From Anaeromyces robustus (lineage: Eukaryota; Neocallimastigomycota; Neocallimastigomycetes; Neocallimastigales; Neocallimastigaceae), in contig MCFG01000332.1 in assembly GCA_002104895.1 (NCBI GenBank), positions 22,501-79,664 of the forward strand: a stretch of 57,164 nucleotides of DNA. The letters are read 5' to 3'. Within the stretch, counting starts at the first letter, position 1; each line of letters starts with the position of its first letter. Positions 1-13,115 of this stretch are shown here, in pieces. A program made the translations under genes and the position numbers. The notes beneath the pieces were generated by a model. The model had not been told where the DNA came from, did not search any database, and saw only the letters and a list, made by a program, of their open reading frames with translations.

Positions 1-121
1 AAAATTAATTATTTTTATCAATATATTATTTTTATAGAATTTGTCATTATATTTATAAAATTATAAAATTATTATTATTATTATTAAAATTTTTTTTTAA
101 AATTAAATTATATATATTTAC

Positions 122-1999
122 TTGTCCTTTAGTTAAAGAAGCATTAGCATGCATCATAGCATAACTATGTCCAGATTGAGCAAGAGTATTAATTAAACCT
201 GTAGATTCCTATTTAAATATTATTATAATTAAATATATATATATATATATATATTTTAAATTATTTATATAATAATAATACAGAAAAAAAAAATAACTAA
301 CCCCAATAATTAAAGTCTTTAATTTATCAATATTCTTATAATCAGTTTCTCTAGCAATTTCTTGCATTAAATCATACATTTTTTCTATATCATTTTCTAA
401 ACAGGATGTTTCATAGTAAACACCCTTTTAAATTTTTTTTAATGGTGATATAAAAAATAATATATCATTATATACAAATAATGATTATTAATATTTTCAT
501 TAATATATATATATATATTTTGAATTTATATGTAAATAACTTAATATATCTATGTAATATAAAGTATATAATATAAAAAATTACTTCATAAACGGTAGTT
601 AAATCGGTTGGAGAAGTACTAACATGAGCAGAAACACCAATACCATCTGTAATCATTCTAATAGAATGTTCAAGTTCTTTAAGACTTTTAGATTTAGTAC
701 CTAAAGCAGTTAAAGACTATATATAATAATAAATAATAATATTAATATATATTATAATATATATTGTTTATACATACATATATATATATGTGTTTTTTTT
801 TTTTTTTTTTTTTTTTATATTTTACCTTACAATAAATTGGAAGATATGGTCTTAATTCATCTGGGAAATCTTCAATAATTCTTAAAGCACCAAAGTATGA
901 AATACCATTAGTAGATGTTTTACGAACTTGAGTTGGACATTTATCAATAACTTCATGAGAAAGATCAATTCTTTTAATAGTTTTTGAAATATCATTTAAT
1001 TCAAGAGTTGGTAAAACGGAAGCATCTTTTATTATTATTTTTATGATTATGATTATGAATATGAATATTGATATTATTAGAAATTAATATTAATAATTGA
1101 TTAAATATGATTATTATATATTTATTTTGATATTATTATTATTTTATTATATATATATTAATTAATATTTATAATCATTTGCGAAATAATATAGCAATAA
1201 TATAATATATATATTTAAATTGATATATAATATTATATTATATTATATTATATTATATTATATTATATTATATTATATTATAAATAAATAATAAATAATA
1301 TTTTATTTCATAAATTGATTATCATTAATATATATATAGTTTATTTATTAATTCATTAATTCTTACCTTCTTCTTTATTTTGGAATTCTAAAAGTTCAAG
1401 TCCTTGTTTATAAATTTTTTCTTTTTCAGCTTTACTTAACATTTTACTTAATGTTTCTAATTTTTGTTTTTCTTTATCAGCTAAAATTTTATTATAATCA
1501 TCAAATGGTTCCTTTTATAATAATTAACAACAACAACAACAGTAATAATAGTAATAGTAAAATAGATTATTTATAAAAATATAAATAAATATTTATAAAT
1601 ATTTAAATATATAAATGTATAAATATATAAATACATAATATGTTAATAAAAAAAAAAATAGGATATTATATTTTTATTTATAAATAATTTTTTTTATATT
1701 AAAAATAATATATATATATTTTTTTAATAAAATAAAATAAATTAAAATTAAAATTATATAAAAGATATATTACCATAACAAAAGTAAGTCTATGTTTATT
1801 ATTTAAGAAGTATTTTTCAATACGTTTTTCAAAGAAGCCTGGTTGGGTATATTCTTTCTTAAATCTATCTAAAACCTATATATTATTATTAATTATTATT
1901 ATTTTATATAAATATATATAAATATATATATTGTATTAATAAATTATAAATATTTATAAATATGTATTGATATTTATTTATTATTTTATATTTATATAT

Positions 2000-2044
<45 letters not shown>

Positions 2045-2293
2045 TTATTTATTTTTTATATTACTGTTTTTTTTTATTATTTATTATTTAGTATTTATTA
2101 TTTATTATTTATTATTTATTATTTATTATTTATTTTTATTCTTATTCTTAATTTTTTTTTTTTCATCATTCTTATTATTCTTATTATTATTGAAAGTACC
2201 TTGTTAACATCAATAGCATCAATAGGATCAGCACCATGAATCCAATTACCTACTATAGATTGCATAACACGCATACCAAAGGAAGCAGTTTTC

Positions 2294-2335
<42 letters not shown>

Positions 2336-5300
2336 CAATTATTTATTAAAATATATATATATATATAATAAGTATGAGAAAAAAAAAAAAAAAAAACATT
2401 TAGCATTTAAAATAATAATAATATAATAATAATATTAGATAGATAGATAGATAATAATAGTATAATACATATTAAAGATTTTATATAAATATTTCTTAAT
2501 TATTATATATTATATTCATTTTTTTTAATATTTATTTACATGTTTAAGATTTAATTCAGTTTGATGAAGATAAGCTTCAATTTGTTTTTTATCGAATCCA
2601 TTCTTTTGACATTCTTTAAAAACATCCATAATAGTTTGTTCAACCATATCAACATCATCAGTTTTAATACCTTGTAAACCAACAGAGAAAGTAGCCATTC
2701 TAATTTTAATTTTAATCATATAATTATATAAAAAAAATAAAATTATATTATTATTATTATTATTAAATATTATATCTTAATTATAATTATGGGGGAATAA
2801 AATATATAATTTTTTGTTTTATTTTATTCTTTTATTCTTTTTTTTAATTTTTATTTTATTTTATTTTTTTTTTATTTTTTACCTGGCATTATCATCATAA
2901 CCAGTACCAGCAGAATAATCTGAACCAATGTTAGATTCAATTAATGCTTTATGCATTGGATAAGATTCACCAGATAAAAGTAAATGAGATAAAACTTGCA
3001 TAACAAAAGATTCATAAAGATCCTATAATACAAATTAAAATTATAAAATATTTTAAAAAATAATAATAAATAAATAATAAATAATAATAAATAATAATAA
3101 TAATTAATAATAAATAATAATAGTTAATAATAATTAATAATAATTAATAATAATTAATAATAATAATAATTATATTTTATTTTAATAATATTATCATTTT
3201 CTTACGTTGCCATCATTAATTAAGAATGAAACACACATTTTTGTTTGTTTTCCTGGTTTACCCACTATTTATACAAATATGCAAATATGTAATGATGTTT
3301 TAATATAAGGTAATATTTTTTAAATATATATATATATTTATATATGTATATATATATATTATCATATTATCATTTATTAGATAATATATATAATATAATA
3401 TAAAAATTTACTTGGATCTGGTGGACACATCATATGAACTTTTCTTGGTGAAGTCCATGGTTTAACATTATCAATTTTATCAACCTTCATTGGTTCATAT
3501 TTAGAAATGTAATTATCAACGAATTTTAATTGTTTATCAATATTGAAATTACCTTTTATCATTAATTATTATATAATTATTTTTATTATGATTATATTTT
3601 TTTTTTTTCCAATTTATAATGTTATATTGATTATTAAATATTATATATATATGTATAAAAGAAATTAATATATTAGTTAAAAAATTATTTTTAATATGAA
3701 TTTTATCGTCTTTATCATTTTATTTATTAATTGTTATTAATTTTTTTTATATTATATTATATTATATATTAAAAAAAAATATATATATATATATATAAAA
3801 TAAGAAATAAAAAATAGTTTACCATAAGAGAATATTTTAGAGTTACTTGGATGATAATATTTTTTGTGGAATTTTTTTAATTCATCATAAGTTAATTCAA
3901 CAATATATTCTGGATCACCACCACTAATAGTAGCATAAGTTGTACCTGGATGCATTTGTTGTTGAAGTCTAGTAGCAAAAAGTCTACCTTGATCAGACTT
4001 TATTTATTAATTCAATGTTTTTATTATTTAATAATCATCAAATTGGATTTATAATACATAATCAAAAAAAAAAAAAAAAAAAAAAAAAAAAGTGATTATT
4101 TAATAATTATTAATACATCATCAATAAAAAAAAAAAAAAAAAAAAAAAGAGATAAGATTTATATATATATATTTCTATTATATTTTATTAAATTCAAGTT
4201 CAAAAAAAAAAAAAAAAAAAAAACTTACTAAAGAACCTTTCATTTCATTATAAACAACTCCCTTGAATTGATATGGTGAATTTTTATCTAATTATAATAA
4301 ATATGTTTTAAATATTATATATATGTAAATATTTTAATATATATATAATTGTTAAAATATATTATATATTTTATATTGTCATGTATTAGAAGTTGTAATA
4401 ATATATAAAATAATATATATATCATTTGATTTTTTTTTTTATAAATTTATACCTTTTGGATCAGTATGTTCAACTCTCCAACCTTCTTGTCTTTTTTTTT
4501 TTTTTTTTTAATAAGTAAATTATTATTATTATTATTATTATTATTGTTGTTGTTGTTGTTGTTGTTATCATTATCATTATTTTATTGTTGTTATTATTGT
4601 TATTATTGTTATTATTGTTATTATTGTTATTATTGTTATTATTATTTTCAATATTTTCAATATGATATATTCCAATAAATTTGGATAAAAGAAATGTAAT
4701 TAAATATATTTTATTTTTATATTTGTTAAATTTTAATATTTAAAAAATAAAAATAAGAAAAAAAAATATTTAAAAAAAAATTATATTAGAAAACATTCTT
4801 TTTTTTTTTTAGTGTTGCTGTTGAAATTTTAAATAATAATTATATAATGAATATTAAGTTTAATTTTTTTTTTTTTTTACTTGAAATCTAATTCTCTTAA
4901 TAAAGGATTGAAAGTGGCATCTAAATATACATCCATTAAATTATAATAATCTTTTTCATTTTCGGTTGAAAATGGATAAAAAGTACAATCACTTGCTATA
5001 AATTGATTTTTAATTTTTTTTTTTTTTAAAGAATTATATATTTATATTATACATTTCAATATTAAATAAATATATATAATATATTAAGAAAAAAAAAAAA
5101 GAAAAAAGGAATATTATATATATATTTTTTTAAGCTTTGTATATATATCTATTTTATATTATACCAGTAAAAGCATTCATAAAAGTAGCTAAAGTTCTAT
5201 TTAACATTTTAAAGAAAGGATCTCTAACTGGATACTTTTTACTACCACATAAAGAAGTATGTTCAAGAATGTGGGTTACACCAGTACTATCTTTTCCAGC

Positions 5301-5719
5301 AGTTTGAAATGCAATACTTAAAAAAAAAATAAATTTAATATAAATAGAGTTGGAATAAGACTATAGATAATTTTATTTTATTTTATTTTAATTTTTTTCA
5401 ATAATTGAAATTCGAATTTCAATCCATGAAATAATATAATTCTAATAAATTTATAATTGAAATATTTTAAAATAATTAATTATTTTTTTTTTCTTATATT
5501 ACCTGAAAACATTATTACTATCATCATTAGCTACATGAAGGTATTGAGCACCTGTTTTAGTATGATTTAATTTAATGGCAACTAAATCAAATTCTTTAAT
5601 TGGTTTAACCTTATAATAATAATAATAATAATACAATAAAATTATATAGAAATATATATTTAGAATATAAATTAATGATTTTTTTTTTTCTTTTCCTTCA
5701 GATTTCTATTTTAAACTAA

Positions 5720-5761
<42 letters not shown>

Positions 5762-6132
5762 TTTTTTTATTATTTTAATACCTTTTCAACCTCAAAACCA
5801 TTTATTTTTTCGCCTACTTTATACTTTTTTATACTATTTAAAACTATTTTTTAAATAATAAAAATATATATAATATAATATAAAAAATTAGAAAGATAAA
5901 AACTATAGGAATTAATGTATATATATTTTTCAGGAAGGAGTTAAAATTGTGAATTAATTATACTTTTAAATAATTCGACTAAAAAAAAAAAAAAAAAAAA
6001 AAAATGAAATGAAAATAACGGATTAATATTAGCTTACTAACCCTTATCAGAAAGGCTTCTTCTAGCACAATTTACAGTATATTTATTTAATATAGAAGGA
6101 GACTCCTTCTTTAATACGTTTAATATATTCAT
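122..6132 (-). CDS. CYM1: Presequence protease, M16C family (PreP/Cym1), 19 exons, C-terminal part beyond the left edge
   Basis: This family degrades cleaved targeting peptides and other short unfolded peptides inside mitochondria; in a gut fungus the site would be the hydrogenosome (inference). Exons read on the minus strand: 6132-6042, 5843-5782, 5609-5503, 5316-5165, 4995-4881, 4490-4453, 4287-4229, 3997-3823, 3552-3412, 3264-3206, 3022-2883, 2699-2540, 2292-2200, 1875-1774, 1511-1367, 1025-826, 716-585, 424-302, 208-122. Every intron is GT..AG, 93-390 nt long, and all joins keep frame, giving 727 codons. The family is usually about 1000 residues, so about a quarter lies off the window; the last donor is at 121-120. 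The inverted zinc motif HILEH is at residues 102-106 and the expected third ligand, Glu in NEMKG, is about residue 203, close to the spacing in human PreP. The first 30 residues are basic, hydroxylated and almost free of acids until the end, like an organelle presequence. The first ATG at 6132 fits this. No broken frame or missing catalytic residue is seen. Confidence 0.93.
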
Positions 6133-8092
<1,960 letters not shown>

Positions 8093-8165
8093 GGTCATTA
8101 AATCTGGTCATTAAATCTGGTCATTAAATCTGGTCATTAAATCTGGTCATTAAATCTGGTCATTT
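8093..8165. repeat. 13-bp tandem repeat GGTCATTAAATCT, about 5.6 copies
   Basis: Five exact head-to-tail copies start at 8093, 8106, 8119, 8132 and 8145, followed by a partial sixth at 8158 that degenerates after GGTCATT. The unit holds more G and C than its surroundings. It lies about 410 bp upstream of the ATPase pseudogene start codon. Function unknown. Confidence 0.95.
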
Positions 8166-8243
8166 TAGTTTTTTATAATAGTTTTTTTTTTTTTATTTCT
8201 TTTAATATTTATAAACACTAATAGATTTAATAAAGGAAAATAG

Positions 8244-8329
8244 TATAATTAAATCATGTTATATCAGACAGAACCAAAATATTTTAATATTTTTTTTGGT
8301 TCTGTCTGATATAACATGATTTAATTATA
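8244..8329. repeat. Perfect 36-bp inverted repeat (long hairpin, 14-nt loop)
   Basis: Arms 8244-8279 and 8294-8329 are exact reverse complements and are separated by a 14-nt AT loop. The inner half of each arm is not simple AT sequence; it contains ATCAGACAGAACC. The stem would form a long perfect duplex in RNA or a cruciform in DNA. It could be a foldback element, a small-RNA precursor, or a foldback artefact of library preparation. It lies 250 bp upstream of the ATPase pseudogene. Confidence 0.95.
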
Positions 8330-8502
8330 TTCTTCAAGATTTAATTGGGCCATAATTTCAAATTAAAATAAAATTAAAGTTTATAGTATGTCCAAGTTTG
8401 AAATATAATTACATATATACATATATATCTATATTAAATAATAATATTTATTTATTTCGTTATTATTATTATTTTTTTAACTCTTGTGTTCCAAGTAAAA
8501 AG

Positions 8503-8510
8503 TATAAATA
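8503..8510 (+). promoter_or_regulatory. TATA box of the ATPase pseudogene
   Basis: TATAAATA follows a short less AT-rich segment and lies 69 bp upstream of the ATG at 8579. It is one of few TATA strings here that is not part of a longer AT repeat, so the old promoter may still be intact. Confidence 0.4.
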
Positions 8511-8578
8511 GGAAAGAAAATTATACAAAATATTTTTAGCTTTTTCAGTAAAAAATAAAAAATAATAATATAAAAAAA

Positions 8579-9770
8579 ATGTTAAGATACGAAGAAATCG
8601 AAGAATTTAGTAATCAAATGAATATTGATAAATCGAGATTGAAAATTATTGGAAAAATCTATCTCGCTAATGTTCAGAAAAGATTAAAACAATTGGATAA
8701 TCCAGAAGAAGTTGATTGTAAACGTTGGCCTTGGGAATTAGTTCAAAACGCCAAAGATAGTATTGCAAATGAGGAAGATAGAGAAAGTGTAAATATTGTA
8801 ATAATCAAGGAAAATAATATATATACTTTTAAACATGATGGAAGTCCTTTTAATACTAAATCATTAACATCATTATTGTACCATTTTCATTCTGGTAAAG
8901 TAAATGATAATGAAAGTACTGGAAGATTTAATACTGGATTTTTTAACAACTCATGTACTATCTAAAAATGTTGAAATAAAAAGTGATATTTATGTTGTAG
9001 AGGATCAACTTAAAGGATTTTCTTTAACTATGTATCGTGAAGGAGAAGGATAAGAACTTTTAGATGGATTAAAAAGAACTGAAAATAGTTTTAAAACTTA
9101 TGAAGAAACTTTTGGATGGACAAGTTATAAGTATATTACTACTACTGAAAAAAATAATGAAGCTGGAAAGTTAGGTATTCAAAATTTTAAAGAAAATATT
9201 GCCATTGTTATGTTAAATTGTCCTGAAATCCACAGTGTAAAATTAATTGATGATGGAAAAGAATTTAGTATTGAACGTGGTGAAGAATTAAAATTTAGTG
9301 ATAGTGAATGTAAACAATTAACTCTTTTCATAAATAATAATGGTATAAATTCTAAGAAGACATTTATATACACTGAAATCAATGAATACAATCAAGATTT
9401 AAGTGAGAGATTTGGTGTTGAAAGAAATTTAAGAATATGTTGTGCCGTCGAGTTAGATGAAAATAACAATATTTATGTTAATACTTCTTCACCATGTCTA
9501 TTTTGTTCTATTCCTTTAGTAGGTTCTGAAGTTCATCATCAATTTCCATATATTATTAATAGTCCAGATTTTGAACCCGATGGCGAAAGACAATCTATTC
9601 TTCTTGATGGTGAAAAGATTAATGAAAGAACCAAAAAGATAACTTCTTCTGGTATTAATCAAATGATTCTTGATCGATCTTATGATATGTATGAAACTCT
9701 TATTCAATTTTTATCTAAAAATAATATTAGAAATAGATAATCATTAGCTCGAGGTCTTCAAAATAAATAA
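8579..9770 (+). pseudogene. Decayed GHKL ATPase gene, sacsin/HSP90-like ATP-binding type
   Basis: The first frame (8579-8965) gives 128 residues with GHKL hallmarks: an N-box-like ELVQNAKDS with E53, N57 and D60, a G1-like HDGSPF at 86-91, and a G2-like STGRFNTGF at 113-121. It then breaks in a run of six T at 8939-8944. Dropping one T restores homology-like protein through TTHVLSK and on to 9740, except for a TAA at 9051-9053. A further TAA at 9738-9740 is followed by nine more plausible codons (SLARGLQNK) before the final TAA at 9768-9770. Conserved-looking stretches downstream include NSPDFEPDGERQS. The frame after the shift needs no further repair between the two stops, so decay is recent. 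One lesion lies in a homopolymer and could be a base-calling error, but two stops cannot be explained that way. Full-length relatives are normally much longer, so the C-terminal part is lost. Related proteins recur in amoebae, fungi and bacteria; function is generally unknown. Confidence 0.75.
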
Positions 9771-10125
9771 ATGAATAAAATAAACAAACAAATAAATAAA
9801 ATAAGTAAATAAATAAAATAAAATAAAATAAAAAAAAACAAATCAAAATAAAATAAGTAAATAAATAAAATAAAATAAAAAAAAAATAAAACAAATCAAA
9901 ATAAAATAAGTAAATAAATAAAATAAAATAAAATAAAAAATAAAACAAATCAAAATAAAATAAGTAAATAAATAAAATAAAATAAAAAAAAAAATAAAAC
10001 AAATCAAAAAAAAAAAAAAAAATAGGTAAATAAATAAAATAAAATAAAATAAAAAAAAAAATAAAACAAATCAAAATAAAATAAAATAAATAAATAAAAT
10101 AAATAAAATAAATAAAATTAATATT
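9771..10125. repeat. AT minisatellite, period roughly 60-75 bp
   Basis: Units share an AAACAAATCAAAATAAAATA core followed by AGTAAATAAATAAAATAAAAT and a variable A run. About five imperfect copies follow the last stop of the ATPase pseudogene directly. The array has probably replaced or overgrown the missing 3' end of that gene (inference). Confidence 0.85.
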
Positions 10126-10806
10126 TTAGTATGTTGTTTTCTTTTATTTTTATATTAATATGTGTGGTGATTGACTTTAAAATTTTTATTCTAAAAACAA
10201 TATTCCTTATTTACAAATTCGATAATCATAATCATAATTATAATTAATTAATTAATTAATATTATATTTATTTAAATCAACTTTTTTTATTTCATTAAAA
10301 TATTTTAATTATTTAATTATTAATTTTAATTTTGAATAATAAAGAAATTTTTATTTGATTCTTGGGTTAGTTAAATTAATCTCTGTAAAGGCAATTAGTT
10401 AAACGAAATACTTTTAATTAAATTTTTTTTTTAAACTAACGAATTATGAAATAATTTTATCGTGAGATTCCCCACCATAAATATATATATGTTATATTTT
10501 ACACATAAAATAAAAACATCGTTCAGCACAAATATAATATTTCAGAATACGTCAGTTTATATATCTATATATATATATATATAGGTTATTTAAATATATA
10601 TTTAAAATATGAATGATTTATAAAAGTTATTTTTAAACATTTCTTTGTATTATAGAAGTAAAAATATAATTAAATTAAATTATAATTAAATAATAAATAA
10701 TATTAGATTTTAAGAAATACAAAATTTTATTAATTTAAATAATACAATTTATTTATTTATTTATTATTTTATTTTTTAAATTTTTTGAAGTTAATTAAAA
10801 TATTAA

Positions 10807-10808
<2 letters not shown>

Positions 10809-10901
<93 letters not shown>
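10809..10901. repeat. AAT trinucleotide microsatellite
   Basis: About 30 uninterrupted AAT copies. The open frame across it is only poly-Ile and is not credible as a gene. Confidence 0.95.
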
Positions 10902-12710
10902 TTAATAAAAAACAAAACAAAAAAAAAAAAAAGAATACAAAATTATTTATTTATTTACCAACAATATGAAACAATAATATTACCATTTCCATTTTATTAA
11001 AAAAAAAAAAAGGATGACATTCTTCCAAATATAAAAAAAAAAAGTGACAGTGACAAGATTAATTAATTAATTAATTAATACTATTAATATTTCCTTGGCT
11101 ACAAATAATAAATATATTAAAAAAAGGATGGGAGTATGTCCTATTTTCAAATATAGTAAGTGATTAATTCTAATTAGTATTTTTTTTTCTTTCTCTCTCT
11201 TTCTCTTTTATGAAATTTATTTTTTATTTTGATAATTATTATTATTATTATTATTAACAAATAATAATCAAAATTGATAATAAACACTATTACCATGGCT
11301 TAATTAGTTAACATCAAAAAAAAAAATTTTATTTTTTTTTTCACCATTTTTTAAAATATACATTAATAAGTAAATTAAAAAGAATTGGTTTAAGAGAGGA
11401 AATTATTGAAAAATTGAAAATTTTGATAAAATAATAATTTAAATTAAATTGTTATTATTAATATTATTAATATTATTACTTTTTTTTATTTATTATTTTT
11501 ATTTTATTTTTTATTATTTTTATTATTTTTTTATTTTTGAACTTGTTCAAGCTTATATAATTATATCCTTATTTATATCTTTTTATTTTTGCTTTTATTT
11601 TTTTTTATTTTTTTTTGAAAATAAATTTAAATTTTAAAAATTTGCAAAAGTTGAACTTTGCTTTTACAGGTATTTAGCCTCAATTTTTTTCTTTATTAGG
11701 AAAAAATGTATAAAAAATTGACAATATAACTATATATTGGAGATATTCGTGTAACAATACCATTAATATTAGATTATTATTTTATCCCATGATCATAACA
11801 TAATATATCACGTTTAATCATTAATTATAAATTAATATGGATCTTACACATAAATTTATTGAAGTTTTTTTTACAAAAAAATTAAAAAATATATCTAATA
11901 ATTATTATTATTATAATAATTTAAAAAATTATATATCGTTTTTTTTTTTTTTTTTTTAAACAATATAAATAAAATTATTGATTAAAATAATAGAAGAACA
12001 ATTCCTCTTCTTCTTCTTTTTATTATTTTTTTATTTTTTTAATAGTGTAATTTATAGTTGAACTAATAATTATAACAATATTAAATAACATGATTTTAAA
12101 AACCATTCAAAAAATAATTTTAGATTTTGTGGAAGGTATATATATATATATATATAGGCGAATTAAATTTTAAATAGTAGTTTGGATCGATCTCAAGTAA
12201 AATAAAATTAATTTTAATTTTTAAGATAAACTTTTATGAATCAATTTAAAAAGAAAAAACAAAAGAAAGTCAAATGATGAAACTTTTTTTTTAATTTTTT
12301 TTTGTATTTAATTATAAATTTGTTGAGAAGCAGTAGCTGAGGAAATTATTTTAATGAAATTTTCTTATAAATTAATATAAATTATATATATATTATATTG
12401 ATAAATCTTTTTACTTTTTTTTTTTTTTTATTCTTTGATTGAATTTATTTAGATTTTTTATTATTTAGTATATTCTTTTGTTTTAATAAATAAAATCATT
12501 ATGACACCTAATTATATTAAATTAAAATAAAAACATTTAAATTTGAATTTTAAGAGGTTTTAAGTAAAAAAAAACAAAAAACAAAAAACAAAAAAAACTA
12601 TATCTATCAAAGTTAATTAGATTATATTGTTATATTAAATAAATCATAAAAAATTATAATAACATTATCATATAGTTAACCTTTTTTTTTTTTTTTTATT
12701 TTTATTTTAT

Positions 12711-12925
12711 TTTCTATGAATCAAGATCATAAAATTCAGAATAAATTAAACCAAATAGTAAAAAAACTTATTTTTATTTTTATTTTTAAATATTATTAAA
12801 GGTTATAATAATAATGTACTTATATATTTTATATCTTTTTTTTTTTCTATGAATTGAGATCATAAAATTCAATATATAAAATGATATTAAACCAAATAGT
12901 AAAAAAACTTATTTTTATTTTATTT
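12711..12925. repeat. Pair of diverged direct repeats, about 75 bp each
   Basis: CTATGAATCAAGATCATAAA at about 12714 and CTATGAATTGAGATCATAAA at about 12847 begin two related blocks. Both continue through ACCAAATAGTAAAAAAACTT. The second block has an internal expansion. An old local duplication; no function seen. Confidence 0.8.
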
Positions 12926-13075
12926 TTTTAAAAAAAAATCTAATATTTAAAAAATATTTTTTTTTTTAAAAAAAATTTTCAATCTAAATCTAAATATCTT
13001 ATATATATATATATTTTATTTTTTCTAAAATAATTAATTAATTATTGCATATTTAATATTAACCAATACCAATTT

Positions 13076-13115
<40 letters not shown>

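Noticed and set aside
1967-2239. Open frame on the plus strand dominated by Phe, Ile and Leu
   Set aside because: It crosses a 41-base T run inside an intron of the minus-strand protease gene and overlaps its exon at 2200-2292 on the other strand; composition alone explains it.
9727-10074. Minus-strand frame of 115 codons rich in Phe, Leu, Ile and Tyr
   Set aside because: It is the reverse reading of the AT minisatellite after the ATPase pseudogene; the peptide is itself a tandem repeat with no domain.
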